64,000 nucleotides of DNA from the NCBI GenBank assembly GCA_039619475.1, contig CM077115.1:28843083-28907082 (forward strand). The letters run 5' to 3'. How positions within the stretch are numbered: position 1 is the stretch's first letter; the number at the start of each line of letters is the position of its first letter. The position numbers and the translations under genes were made by a program. The notes under the pieces are model-generated. The model saw nothing but the letters and a program-made list of their open reading frames with translations, was not told the origin of the DNA and searched no databases. Below, piece after piece: positions 24,132-38,300 of the stretch. This DNA is from Icerya purchasi. Its lineage: Eukaryota > Arthropoda > Insecta > Hemiptera > Monophlebidae.

Positions 24132-27100
24132 TGCACATACAAGAGCACTCGACTACAAAAAACAAAAAGGGGATGCGGTTTAGCATTTAATATTTACAAC
24201 AAAAAATATTGCAGTACACGATAGTAAACCAGAAGTACTATAATATAAGCAAAGGAAACTGTCACAGTTCGAAAAGACATAGAAAATATATTGAAAGAAA
24301 AATGTAAAATAATGAGAGAAAATTCTTGGTCTGAAATTATCAGAAGAAGGATACAGACTCCGTTCTAGGAGAACCACAGAGAGAAGATATTTTTACGCTA
24401 GGAAAAGAAGACTCAAGTTCTATGGACACATCGGTAGACTTTCATTAATTGAAAATAGCAATGAAGTTTTTATATACATACCTACAAAGAATGAAGTTAT
24501 CAACATCGCGAATCAAATAAGTTAGAACTGATCTACAGAAGGAACAAATAATAAACCTACCAGAAAAGTAATGGCAATAACACATATAGAAATAAAATAA
24601 AAAACTGAAACATAATGTCAAAGAATGAAATCGAGAAGAAAATAAGTAGAAAATGGAAGGAAGAGAGAAAAATCATCTTCGGAGAAAAAAGTACGATAAC
24701 AGCGGGGAAAATTAGAAGAAATTACTCCGAAATGAGTCAGACTGCTTCACGTAATCCCCAATTCGACCAATTAAAATATTCATGAACTTCAGAAACGCTT
24801 AAAAATACAAAAATAAAACTCATGTAATACGAAAGTTACAATTGCATAACCATAATTTTCAATTTTGAAAGTGTATTTTAGTTTACGTAATATATCGAAA
24901 CGATGCCCCACATAAATATCGCGAGTAAATTTATTTCAACGTGAAATTTAAATTTTCTATTTTAAATAAGCGGAATATTCCTTACTCGCTTACTATTAAA
25001 AGCTAAATAGAAATTTAATTACTGAAACATGAACACTGCTTCTATTTCCTAGACTAGTCGATTTGTAGACTTTAAAATCTTCCGTTACTAATTCGTGAAT
25101 TTCATCAAAATCGTTAGTCATTAACAAAATCAGTCGCATATGTGTATACGAGAATTGTTCGTTTAATAATTTACACATTAACTGAGCTTTGCGCGGACCT
25201 GAAATTCCACATTAATCAACCGATCAATAAGTTTCGAAGCAGTTAGATATTTAACACTACTATATAGGTACATTTAAGAAGAACTTTTATGTCTCTGTAA
25301 ACGCCGCATTATTCGTCTTATGTTGAAGTATTCCCGCGTTACAATAAATAAAAACAAACATTGAAATATTATTACAAGTTATATCACAACGACGCCCAGT
25401 ATATCTGACTTGACATGATATTTCTATTTGCTCGCGCAATAAATATCACGACGAAAAAAGAGGTCTGCCTTCACCTATTTTCAGTTACCATGGTGAATAA
25501 ATGTATTAATTTCTTTCCATGATAAAATGTTTAATGAGTGCTAAATATACGGTGATCACTTAAACATTGGTCCGCCCTCCCCCCTTTAAAATTGTTTGTT
25601 TCGTAGAAAATTGTTTCGATGATAAAACTTCGCGATCAATCTATTTCTAGGCAAAGCGGTAATTTGATTTTTTCGTACGCGCACGCGATCAACTTCCGTG
25701 AACACGAATATATTAAATGCCAAATTAGTATTTATAAATTAATCGTTATTATAATTTTAATTTCACTTTTAAAGTATTTCAGTAATCTTGATAATTTAGA
25801 TGTCACTATCTGATTCGATTAAAATTGATTTTGAAATATAGGGAATTCGTTAACTTTAGAACGCTGGTGTTATAAGGTAATATCGAATAAATCTTTTTAC
25901 TCGATAGATTTTGGTCAAATAACTAGTTTATTATTAGGAAAAAAAAAATATTACAATTAAAAACAAGTAATTGAATTATTAGGAATAAAATGAAAAATGC
26001 AATGAAATTGATGTACACAGATGAGTATAGCTAACGTGAAATTCCGTTGTTAATGTCTTATATGTAAGCACTGAATTGCAGTTAGTAATAGCGTAAAGCA
26101 AACCACGTCCTACTTGTATTTAGTATTCTAGGGTTAAAATGTTATTTTATACAGTGAAACTTCTGAATAACGGACAGTCGCGGGACCAAAAAGTTTGCCC
26201 GGTATTAAGAAGTGTCTGCTAATGGTAAATAATAATGTATAGTTTGCTGAAACGTACATTATTGTGTATTGTAACTCATTTAACAAGAATATAAAAGATA
26301 GCACGTAATATAAAAAATACAGTACAAGTTTACTTAAGACATACATATGTCTAAAATATAAAAAAAAAAAATGTTTTTATAATATAAAAATATGTATGTA
26401 TGTACAGTACTTATGTTTGCATTCTAAGATTAGTTGATAAACAAGTTAGGCAATAGAGTATAAACCACTTTTTGTTTTTAGGAACGCAAGATAATCTATA
26501 ATTTTAATCACTTATGTTCAAAATATTTTTTTTTTTTTAACACATACCGCAAATCCTAGCGTATCGAACATATTTCAGTTTTCTATGAAAAAAATCGGTA
26601 ATTTTATTTTATTTTTTTCATTTAAAATCCGCGGTTCGACATGCATTTGCAGTTCGGATATCATTTATAACTTTCAGCATCAGCTTTATGAATGAAATAC
26701 GATTTTTTTAGTTTTCCAATAAGAACTAACGAATCGACATTATTTAAAGTTTCACAGTCAACTTCGGTAGTTGCGTCTTCTTCGCCATCATAAACATTAT
26801 TGTCATCACAGTCTACTGCATCATCGAATGGATTTTGTTGTTGCATGAATTCAGATGCTAATTCATTTATGTCGGTACATGAATCTTCCACATGTAATCC
26901 CTCGTCTATTAAACAATAATCTGGGTCACTAATTGAACTTCTTTTTTTGACAAACTTTGTCCGTTTAACAGAAATCGAATTTCCAAAATCATACTTATTA
27001 AAGTGTCCGCGTCCGTTATTGGGAAATATTTTTATACTGTGTCTTATGGAGAAATGGCAAGGATTTTAAAATTGTCCGCTATTAGGAAATGTCCGCTATT

Positions 27101-30100
27101 TAGAAGTGTCCGTTAGTAGAAGTTTCACTGTATATGTATTATAAGATGGTAACAGATGAAGATAGTTCGTGTTTTTCATTTTATGGAAAAAAGAATTATA
27201 CGATAAATACGATAGCTGACTCTACACACTGGGCATGAATTTATAGAAAATTTTTTATGTTGCCTATGACATATATATCAGTGTTAGGTTTGAGGTGAAT
27301 GGAAAATTATTTACCGCATAAAATATGTAAAAATACGAAGTTTTTGATTTACAAACTTTAGATAAATCATATATTTTTTTTTTTTCGTCCCGCATTATTC
27401 CGTCGATTTATAAAGGTTATAAAAAGTATTATAAAAAGTAACCTTGAAATCAGTTTTATTCGAATATTACAAATTTAACGAAATTTATTGTTTTGGCTGC
27501 GCTGCATAAATTTCAAACCAAACATTACAAAAAATAATCAGATGAAAATCAGCAGGTCATTCTGATTGTTTGCAAACCGGTTGCAATTGATTTGAAGATT
27601 TGAAAGAGCTTTTCGGGAATTTTGGAAAAAATTTTCTCCGCCGCGGTGAATTTCAATGTGCACACTTCTTGTGCCAGTAAGATTGAAAAGAAAACAAATA
27701 CAGCTCATCTATATTCGACAACAGTCCCTATCATCGTCCCTTTTCAATAGCAGAGTCACTTCCTCGTTAATGTCATACGGAGTCGGTTCGGCTCGACCAA
27801 CTTTGACTATTAATATCTTCAACTTGTTTAATATATCCTTCAACTTAGGCATGGTTTTTTTCGCCTTTTTTTTATCGATTATTTTTATAACACGGTTTAA
27901 CACCGGATGATGATGACGTTAACTAAATTTTTAATTTTAGGAACTATTCGAAATAGATATCAATGGCAATAACCCAGAAATAGTCGAGATTAATAGTCAT
28001 ATTGAACAAAAAAAAAACAAAAAAAAAACGGTGTAATCATGTCTCATTGCAAATTTCCGGTAACAGACATGCGAATAAAAAATTTTCGAAATATATTTTT
28101 ACCTGATCCATATTTCTGTTCATCGAAACAGTTAAAACCCATTCTTTGATTTCTTCATTTTCAGCCTCGTCCACAAACGATTTTAGCGGTAACGGAATTT
28201 CATCCGGAAAATCGGTCACATTAAGATCGCTATGATCGACCAAATCCACGTTGTTTTCTTCAATTGCTTCGTATATATCTAAATAATGATTGAGAAATAC
28301 GAAAGCTTCCGAATCTCTGCCTACTGACTATGAACAGGAGAAAGATATTTTTCGAACAATTAATTGAAAACTGACGTTCATTGTACGTTCAACGTATTAT
28401 TTACTTTATCTTAGTCAGACTTTTATGCGGTAACATTTAAATATAATTAAATTGAAATTAGCTTCGGCTATTTCTGAAATTAAGCGGAATCTTATAGGGG
28501 AAAACCATTATAAGAAAATCGAAGAATAGAACAATTTTTTATTTAAATAATGAAACTTGTATGTTAGAATTTGCGAATAAATCTATTTGCGATTTTTTAA
28601 AATTTTATAAAGGAAAATATAAAATTATCGACACAGAACACTATATTTCTAATTATGGCGGCGCTTCTTTGATAAGCGATACAATTGTAACCGCCCCATC
28701 AAACTATTTGCCCACGAAAACCGTATTGCTTTTTAAATAACGCTTATTTCATTTTATTTTTTTCCGAGAAACGGGGATATGTCTTATGGCCGGAGCTATT
28801 CAAAAATTTTCGTAACGCTTTTTTTTAACACGAAAAATGTGTAATTTCAGGCAACATTTGTAAAATTGTTCATTAATAATTACGAATTTAGAAAAAATAT
28901 CGTGACTATTAACCTTTTTTTAACCTAGCTATACATCAGATGGACAGATCATAATCACGATATCTCCACGAGGGATTCACGACTCATTGATGATAGATAT
29001 TTACCAACAATGTTCCATGTAGTGGGGTTTTTTTAAATTAATAAGAAATATAAGATTTGTCTTAGTTGCGTTTTGTACGTTAGTCGTGAGACTGCGTAAT
29101 AGTGGAGGTCTGCTGTTGACTGCTTATCGATAATTTTTATCATAAATATTTCTTGCAATAAGTTAATTTTCTAGTAGACACTGTTTTATGAGAACTGTCA
29201 GACAGTAACTTTCACACAAGTTACTCACAAGTAGATACTTAATAGAAAGGTTGCCTGATGTTCAAATATCTTACAAAATACACGGCTTCGAAAGAATTAT
29301 TCATGATTTTTATCCAAAACAATTATAACAGCGCTTTGAATGACAGTAAATAGACATGTTTTAAAGTTTCCAAAAAACTTTACTGCGGTACATTTTTTTT
29401 TTCTCCCGTTTTTGCGGAAAGTGTCTACATGTAGAAAGGTCTAAAAAAAAAAAAACATCATCATTAAAAAATATCCAGTTCGTAGATTTAATTATATATA
29501 TATATATTTCAAAATGAGCAACCTTTTCTTTCTATCGGAGCACAAATATTCGATATCTACCATATGCTCTAAAGTGACATACAACAGAAGTACCTTTTAA
29601 AAGTTGCTGCGAAACTAGTGACGGTGCTAATGTAAGTTTTTCGAAATCATCTAAGCTAAAGGTAAATTTTTAACAGCGTGAAACGAACGGTACGTAAAAT
29701 TATCAGAGGACTAAAAATTGAACGACTTATGTAATCCAAGTTGACCGCGAATATTTCAAAGAGAAATAATCAAAGACACAACTATTCGGCTAAAATACGA
29801 ACTATGTAATATTTTCATTGAAAAGAACACCCCAGAATACGAATGGGGAAAGTAATAATTTCATTTTCACGAATTATATTACAAAATATCTCGAAAAACT
29901 TTACTTTACACGAGTAACATTAAAAGTAATGGAAAGTAGTCGCTTTTAATAACGCGTGAAATATTAAATAAGATTTACTGGCTAATTTCATAATTTTAAA
30001 AATAAAATTACCCGCGCGTCAAGTCCGGCTTCGTAGTAAGCCTTGTCTGCTGGAATTATGTCGGAATATCGCAAAAGAGAGATGGAAATTTTTACCGCGA

Positions 30101-33100
30101 CTTGCGTTAACGACTGAATTGCACGACAAGCACTTCGTACTGCATTGTAATGGCAAATTATCATCAACGATTCGAATTCCGAATAGCTGTCATTATTGGC
30201 CGATGCATTCTGCTGTTTCATTAATTCCATCTTAAAACATCGAGAAGTTTATTAAAAATACGATTTTTCGGAAATTCCCCTGAACTGCGAATCGAGGAAA
30301 GAACAGTAAATATTTTTAAAAAACGTTAACAATAATTGACGGCAAATAAACGCGTTAGAAAGCGAACAAAATTACGAAAGAGATAATTTTCAAGAATTAA
30401 AAAATCTTGAAAATGGACAACGAAGATTAAATAGAAATAAAATCAAAATATATACATATGTATAATAACAAAACGATAATACTTTGTTACAGATAACGGG
30501 GAAGTATTAAATCCAGTTGGACTTTTCGTAGTACATAGTTGCTCTATATTAATAATACATATATCGCAATAAAATTTAAAATTTAAAACCCGCGCCGTTT
30601 ACAGAGATATAATCAAAAAAGAAAAATCCGGAATTATATAGTTCCCCGCGTATCAAGCTTTTAAACTTCGTCAGCGATTCCGCCGATAAGGGCTTGCTAA
30701 AAACATAATTCGAATTTAGAAACGTTGACGTCTTCAAATATAAAAGCAACGTTGATCGGGCGATGGACGCTATGAAGCGAAGAGCAGCGACACGTTTCAA
30801 CCTGTCGGAATTAAAGGCAAAAATCTCCTTAGTCAGACCGCTAAAACCGGTTAATTTTTCTGTATGATACGGTTTTCCTCGTCTCCGGTTTCCCATAAAG
30901 CGCTCGTAATTTCGAATTATTCCAAAAGTACTTTACAGACTATCACATCTCTTTTCCAGTTAATACTTTTCATACTCTCATCCATGAAATTTTCCTTCTT
31001 CACACTCGATCGTGATAGATCTTTCTTCGGATTGCTGGTCAATTTAGCATTGAGTGTAGTGAATTAGTGGATATTCATTAGCCGGTTCTTCCATTTCCAA
31101 TGGTAAATTTTTTGAGCACATTTTTATCTCATAATATTGCTCTCCTTAAATGCCCCATTCCAGATTATGGCTCGACTCATATTCTTCTTCATTTTCTAAT
31201 TCCGACTTCTTTTACCTCTCTATTAACTCTCTGTCCATGATTTTCTAGATAGTTGTTTTTTCTTAAACGCTCCGCAATGTCGACTATTTGTCGTCTTCGC
31301 TTTAATCATATTTCCTGCGTTATTTTCGCGTTTCTCTTCATCTCCCTGTTACATTCATTCCTTGTGATTTTAATCATATTTTATTTGAATGTTTAACCTT
31401 TTTTGTTGTACAATCGCCATTGTACTTTTTTTTTTTATCTAGTAAGCTTTTAGATTCTCTCATTTTCTTCTACTTCTGTTATTTCCGTCCTCAAATTTAA
31501 TTATCCTCAAACGTTTAAGAATACAACTTTATTTTCTTTTTCCCCCATTTTTTGTGCTAATTTGAATTGAAAGATATAATAAAAAAACCGTTTTTAATTT
31601 TTAAGTAGTCGTTTCATATATCAATTTTTATTATTTTATCGCACTATTTTATCACCTTCTTAAACTTATATTTACTGTTTAAAACATCCTGCGTAACATT
31701 AATTTGACGCTTCTTTTTGTAAAAAAAGTTTTGGTTCAACAGCAGTTATAACAATTATAACAATAATATTCCTTTAGAATAGAGATACGTATTGCGCTAT
31801 GGTCCGAATTGGAAGTGAACTGGTATTTTTAATTGATACACCGGGGTTATTCGTTAAATTATTCCAGCCAAATAGTTCAGTCTACTTATATTAATTTTTT
31901 TTAAATACTTTAAAAGATGGAATTCTTAATATTCAAATGATAAATGTAAATTTTTAAAAAATATACGCGTTTTAAATTATTTTCTATCGAAAACTGTAAA
32001 CATACATAGGTTTCAACGTTTCAATTACAATAGGATTTCGCTTTTTTTTTTTTTTATTTATAATTACTGTGTCTGAAATGCAATTTAATAAAATACTTAA
32101 CCTAACGAAATGTTAAAGTGTCGGAATTTGAATGTAAAATTTTTCAAACTACTAGAACGTGTTCACTTTGCGATAAACAGGAGATTTTTCGTGTTTCCAC
32201 GTACATAATACGGTTCAAAAATGAAATGTTTACCGTACACACACACATACTTGTATGTGAATTCTTCAATATCGTCATTTTTTAAAAACACAATAAACTC
32301 TTAACATCCGCGTGAGAGATAGGTTTCAAAATTTCTTCGCGAATGTTAAATTTACTTCTCTATAGTTTACACAGGGATAATGATTGAAACGGCGAAAACA
32401 ATAATTTTCTTTTTACCTGATTCATAAATATCGCTTTAAAAAGGGGAAAAGAGACTATATTAAATTATTAAGTTTACTACTTACATATATGAATGAAAAC
32501 TAAAAACATTTTTTGGAAAACAATAGATTATCAGTTTTTTATATCACTCTTACAAAAAAAAACAAAAAAAAAATATATAGAGCCGGATGGATTTTTGTAA
32601 TATAGTTCGGACAAACAGTCTAGGAGGCGCTCTTCATCGAAGGGAAACCAGAGACGAGAAGGGAGAGAACGAGGCTGCGTACCTACAAACGATGGTCTGA
32701 CGGGATTCGCGAATCTCATAATCTAGATAGATGGCGTAGCTTATTACTGAATAGCAGTTTCGATGTCACAATGTCCCACCTATTATGAGTCACACGATCA
32801 GATGATGAATAGAACTTAAACAGAAAATTTAAAATAATTATTTGTTTAATGCAATTTTTTGTTGCAATTTAAAAGCAAAAAATGAAGATAAATTTCAACT
32901 GAACCCAACATGTGCACATTTTCAAAATTTTTCAAATTTTCAAAATTTCCCAAATTTTATACTTCGCAAACGTTAAGAATCTGCTACAATTGAATACACA
33001 GGTCCGCGAATTCGAGATAATTAAATATTAACAACGCGAATTTGGAAATTAGATTTTTACTCGATTAAATTTATTAAGTACAAAAGAGAAAAAAATTAAA

Positions 33101-35338
33101 ACTCGTACCAATTTAAACATCATATTACGTAAATCTGCCCAGTGTACGTAGGCGTCCGGAGTATTCATATTCTTCAGAGCCAATGTTTCAGTTACTGTTC
33201 GTTTATAAATGTTAAAGTTCTGTCGGAAAACCGGGGTTCCGTATTTTTTATACAAGTCGATCACATCCAGTGGTTTGTTTTCCTACAAAAACACATTCGT
33301 GCAGAGCGATCTTAGTACGTGGGCATTTTTAAACAGTTTAACTTAAACTATCTTAATGAAACGTGTTTGGTTTTATACCTAAGTAGTATCCAATAAAGGT
33401 AATAAAATAATTCACATGTCGATTTCCGATAGAAACCACATTGAAAAAGTTCTTCATTAGCTCTAATGTTTCGGAACAGATTATTCATCGTCAGAGACAT
33501 GACTGACATAAATGACGACATGAAAGAAAACTGAACCGTATAAATAGTAATTTCATTGATTGTTTCTCTGACGACAAATAATCTGTTCCGAAACGTTAGA
33601 GTTAACGATGAATTCTTTCAACGTGGTTTCTATCGAAAATCAACATATACTTCAACAACCAGGCGAACTAAATCGGTAGTAATAAAATACCAATACAGTC
33701 GTAAAGACAAAAAATAACAATGCAATTAGCGCAGACAAATTACCTATTTTTAAAACCTATAAAGATTTTACCGAGCTTTTGTCACCTTTAAAATTAATCC
33801 TTTTTCTTCGTAAATCCTAAATACATGCCTATGTAGCTGAATCCGTTTCTGTCATATACAATCAACTTGTATCTGAAAAATAGTTCGGTAGGTTTTTTTT
33901 TTTTGTTTTTTTTTTTTTCTATCTAATAATGGACTGGACATCGAAAACGTTACTACAGGAAAGTATATTGTGTATTACAGAATTTCTAGTTGTTTGTTAT
34001 ATTCGTAATTATACTTATTTTAATAGTTTATAATTTCAAACGAACATAAAAATAGATTTCTTCATAATTTTCGTATTTATTATTTTACATGTTTATTAGT
34101 TTGCACATTTTCCTAGTTGGAATTATCTCAATTCTCCTATACATATTCCAGATGCATGTACGATGTTTACGTTGTTTACATACAGATCCGATAAAAATAA
34201 ATATATGAGTAGTTAAAAAGCGCAAATTTTCGATCCGAGTTCAGCGCATCGGTAGTGAAATAATGTAATACCTATAATAACAAAACATCCGAATGCGGGT
34301 ATAATTGTAACAAAAAAGAACCGGGTTTTATCATAGGATAAAATCGGAAGATATCAATGAATTATGACTAATCATCAACGGCGGTTTCTCTGAGGTCATT
34401 TAGTCAATGATTTCTTCGATGATCACTAAAATTTAAAATATATTCGCACATTTTAAATTAAAGGAATTCATAATGTTTATAAATATTCAAGTGCCAAAAT
34501 TCTAAATCGAAATATTAAAAAAGATTTTAAAGCAGAAACACAGAAAATTACGCGTTCCGAATATACATGCCTCTGATCTAATATTCTAATCTATCCTTTA
34601 TAAGTCTTACAAAAACGAACTTTTAGGTAGCATATGCGCAATAATAACGACAGTTCGAAACATATATTATTGCTCATAGACCCGTTTGAGGTTAATGTCC
34701 ACATACTACATTATATCAGTGTGGTGACATGACAAGTTTTGCGGATATATAGAATAATGATTCCCTGTTTATCTTTATATATACATGAAATTTATTGTTG
34801 TATACATCCCCGTTTTTGATACGGCTCATGGTTCGTTTGTTTAAATTATTACAATTTAATAAATTAAATATCGATTAATTAATTCATTAACGTTCGAAGA
34901 ATATCTCTCGATTTTAAAAATGTTGGTACTTCCAGTAACAATTATAAAAAAACTTCATCGAATAAGAAGAAAAACGGTAAAAAAGATTTTAGAAATTCCA
35001 TGTATGGTTTAGCCGAATGGCTCTGGGAAGGTGAACTTCTAATTTTTAAAAAAAAATTAAGATTTTCTTAAGAAATTCGATAGGACAAGATGAGTTACGA
35101 AATATAAAAATTTTTTATAAAAAGGTAAGATTAACCATTTTGCATCGCAGTAGAATAGAATAGAACTTATAAATTATACTATAATTACTGATTAAATTTT
35201 TAAAGAAATGAAACATATCGTTTTTCACCAGCTGATTCGTAGATTTTCAACATTCATCAATTAATACATTACGGTGTACTTTGCGTTTATATTTTGTTAA
35301 CGACAGACATTGTCGTTTATCAATATTCTGTTAATATT

Positions 35339-35394
<56 letters not shown>

Positions 35395-38300
35395 TCTACG
35401 TTCCTTACATGCTTCTAATTCCGGATTAAATTTTATTCCGCATAATTCCTCGAAAAAAACTTTAAAGTAACCAAAATCTTTTTCAGTCAGTATTAGTAAA
35501 AGATACTTCGTGCTCAAATATGATTATTCTTTTTAAATAATACATTTACAAAAGTAATGTGAAGAACAAGATACTTTATCTTGACTAAACTATTTCAAAA
35601 ATTCTGAAGTTAATTTATTAGAGTTATAAATTACACGTTCGCGGCATTTAACTTAATTTAATTTAATTTTTTTCCCATTAATTTCATTCACGGCTACGTT
35701 GATAGTATATCAAAAAGATGCCGTTTTATAAATTAGGAAGTTACCTCGTCTGAAACGGATTTTGCAGCGCTGACTCGGGGGATCATAAAACTTTCATTCG
35801 TATAACGTGAAACTTATTGATAATAAAAATGTTGATACCATTTACTAAAGACTAACTTTAATCAATTGAGCAGCGTGTAGCGCAACATATTTGTGAAGGA
35901 CTTGTTCCCCGTGCGGTTTAGCCATTTCAAAGCATTTCGTAAATTGCCCTTTCGAACATAATAAGTCTAGAGCGGTGATGATGTCTATATCAGCTAACTG
36001 TTCAGTTCGTCCTTCCCGCTTCAACGATTCTATGTACTTGTTATTTACGTATTCTTCGTATCTGGAAATTTAAAACATTTTCCTTAACACCGAGTTACCG
36101 GTAATAATGTAATAAGCGCGTTTATTTATAAATAATTAAAAGAAAGTCTCGTACGCCGGTTCAAGTTCTAGTGCAACTTTTCTAGCCTTCTGCCAATCTT
36201 CTACGATGATAAAACAGTCTAGCGCTTCTTTGATCATATCGGCTGCTAAATACACTTGAGCTGCTAAACCGTGTTGGCCGCATTCCAACAAACGAGGTCC
36301 TAAGGATAATAATATGCATGCACACGCACGCTTTATTATTTCTTTTTTTCAATTGAATTGAATTTTTTCAATTTGTTTCAAAATAGAGAAATCCGTAAAT
36401 GTGTAATTTACGCAAGTGTTATTACACGGAATATTTAAGAAATACATAAACAAATAAAATAGTTACACATACGTACGCATATTAAAGACATTAATTAATA
36501 ATACGATAAGAACGTTAAAAACACAATATATAATAAAATAAAATATTCGTGACTCGTAGCGACTTCCCCTATACGCAATTTTCGATGATTCTTACAAGCA
36601 CAATTACACATCGGTTATAAAATTAATCAATCTCGGTTCATAAAGTTTGTCAGACGAGAAAAAAACTGCCTTAAATTTTCACTTGAAAAAATTTAAATTA
36701 AATTCGAAAAAAGCTAACCAATTTGAACCCCCCTATGGCTGATTTACAAGCTCATCGCTGACGTAATTTGAACACTATATTCTTAAACCAATACTTAATT
36801 CTATGCAGTACCGAAAGTAGTATCATTTTAAGCTGGTCCATCCGCATTATCATTTAAAAACATATTTACTCTAAAAATTGTGAAATTAAAAAAAAAAAAA
36901 AACATTCACTTAGACTTCAAGATTTACTCTAAAAATTGTGAAATTAAAAAAAAAAAAATTCACTTCGACTTTAAGATTTACTCTAAAAATTGTGAAATTA
37001 AAAAAAAAAAAAAGTCACTTCGGCTTCAAGATTTACTTTAAAAATTGAATAAAAACGGACTAAAAATTAAAAAATTATACGTAAGAATATTATGATTATT
37101 CTTTGACAAGTTCAAAACTTATTAGGATATGCCTTGCCGTTTCAAATTCATTATCTTTATTTGAATCTACACATTTCAATAGGAAACTAACGTCGTAATA
37201 CTTTAAGCACTCTCGTCCATTCCTCATTTTATTTTAAAATTTCAGGTGTTCATATTTTCCCCATATTCTACTGATGATTTTCTGGCACATTTTTGTCCGG
37301 CTATATTAAACGGAGAAAGCATATATCTGTGGAAACTATATATTTTTAATGACTATCGACGAGTTAATACATATATTCACCGGTACTCATCGGTACTTAT
37401 ATGAGACTGCCCGGTACGGTTTCTAATAAATAAAGGGGATATCTCGTCGGAGTCAGTCCAGATGATTAAAAGTTATAGGTCGAGGTTATGTAAAGAGTTG
37501 CTATTTCCGTCGCCGATGAGCTTGTAAATGGCATGTAACGGTTTTTAATTCGTTTTCTTTATTCTAATCTATATTTATTAAAAACCGTATTAAAAATATT
37601 CCTGATGTTTCTAATATTTGGTTTAGAGCAAACGAGAGTGATTGTGTGTTGTTATACTCGTTTAATATAGAGTTGTTTAATTGTTGCAGTTCGAATTTGG
37701 CGCCCAATCTAATAAGTATTAATGTTGTTTAATCATAGTAGGCGAGATGGGGGCTTAGTGGGGGATAGTAACAAAACTCTGTAAGGAACCGGCCAAACGA
37801 CAATTCAAACGACGCTCTATGATTGGTGTTTAGTCTTCGTATAACCTTCCACCAAAACCATCGATTTAAGCGCTAATCAATCAAATAACAAGAATAGTAA
37901 AAAAAAACAAAAAAAGATATAGGAAACCATAGATGAAGATGCTGAATGCATTTACTGCGGTTATTTATGATCGCAGTCTACGGAGGGTTGGATACGATGC
38001 ATAAAGTGAGCCAGAATGGTTAATTTTGTTTTAAGATACTTAGAACGATTAAAAGTTTATATTTTGATTACAGGTTAACCTAATTTTTATAAAAATGGCT
38101 CGCAATGTTACATCTGGTACCCCACTTTAAAGTGGAGTAAACCTCACTCAGAATGTATTTCGTTCCGTTAGGCTAAACTGTTACTAATAAAATAGAAAAT
38201 GACATGCCAAATAATGATAGACATACTGTAAAACCAAAAAAAAAAAAAAGCTTTGATAGTCAACCTAATGTCGTTGTTAGCTAAAAAAAAGGTATCCGTA

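Noticed and set aside
30576..30896. Minus-strand ORF of 106 residues with some protein-like composition
   Set aside because: No splice sites joining it to IFT172, no recognised motif, and the equivalent position in IFT172 homologues has no extra segment.
32531..32719. Minus-strand ORF at a less AT-rich patch
   Set aside because: No homology recognised; the tail is low-complexity.
36864..37047. CRISPR-like spacing of repeats
   Set aside because: Units are contiguous tandem copies with A-runs, no unique spacers, in a eukaryotic intron.
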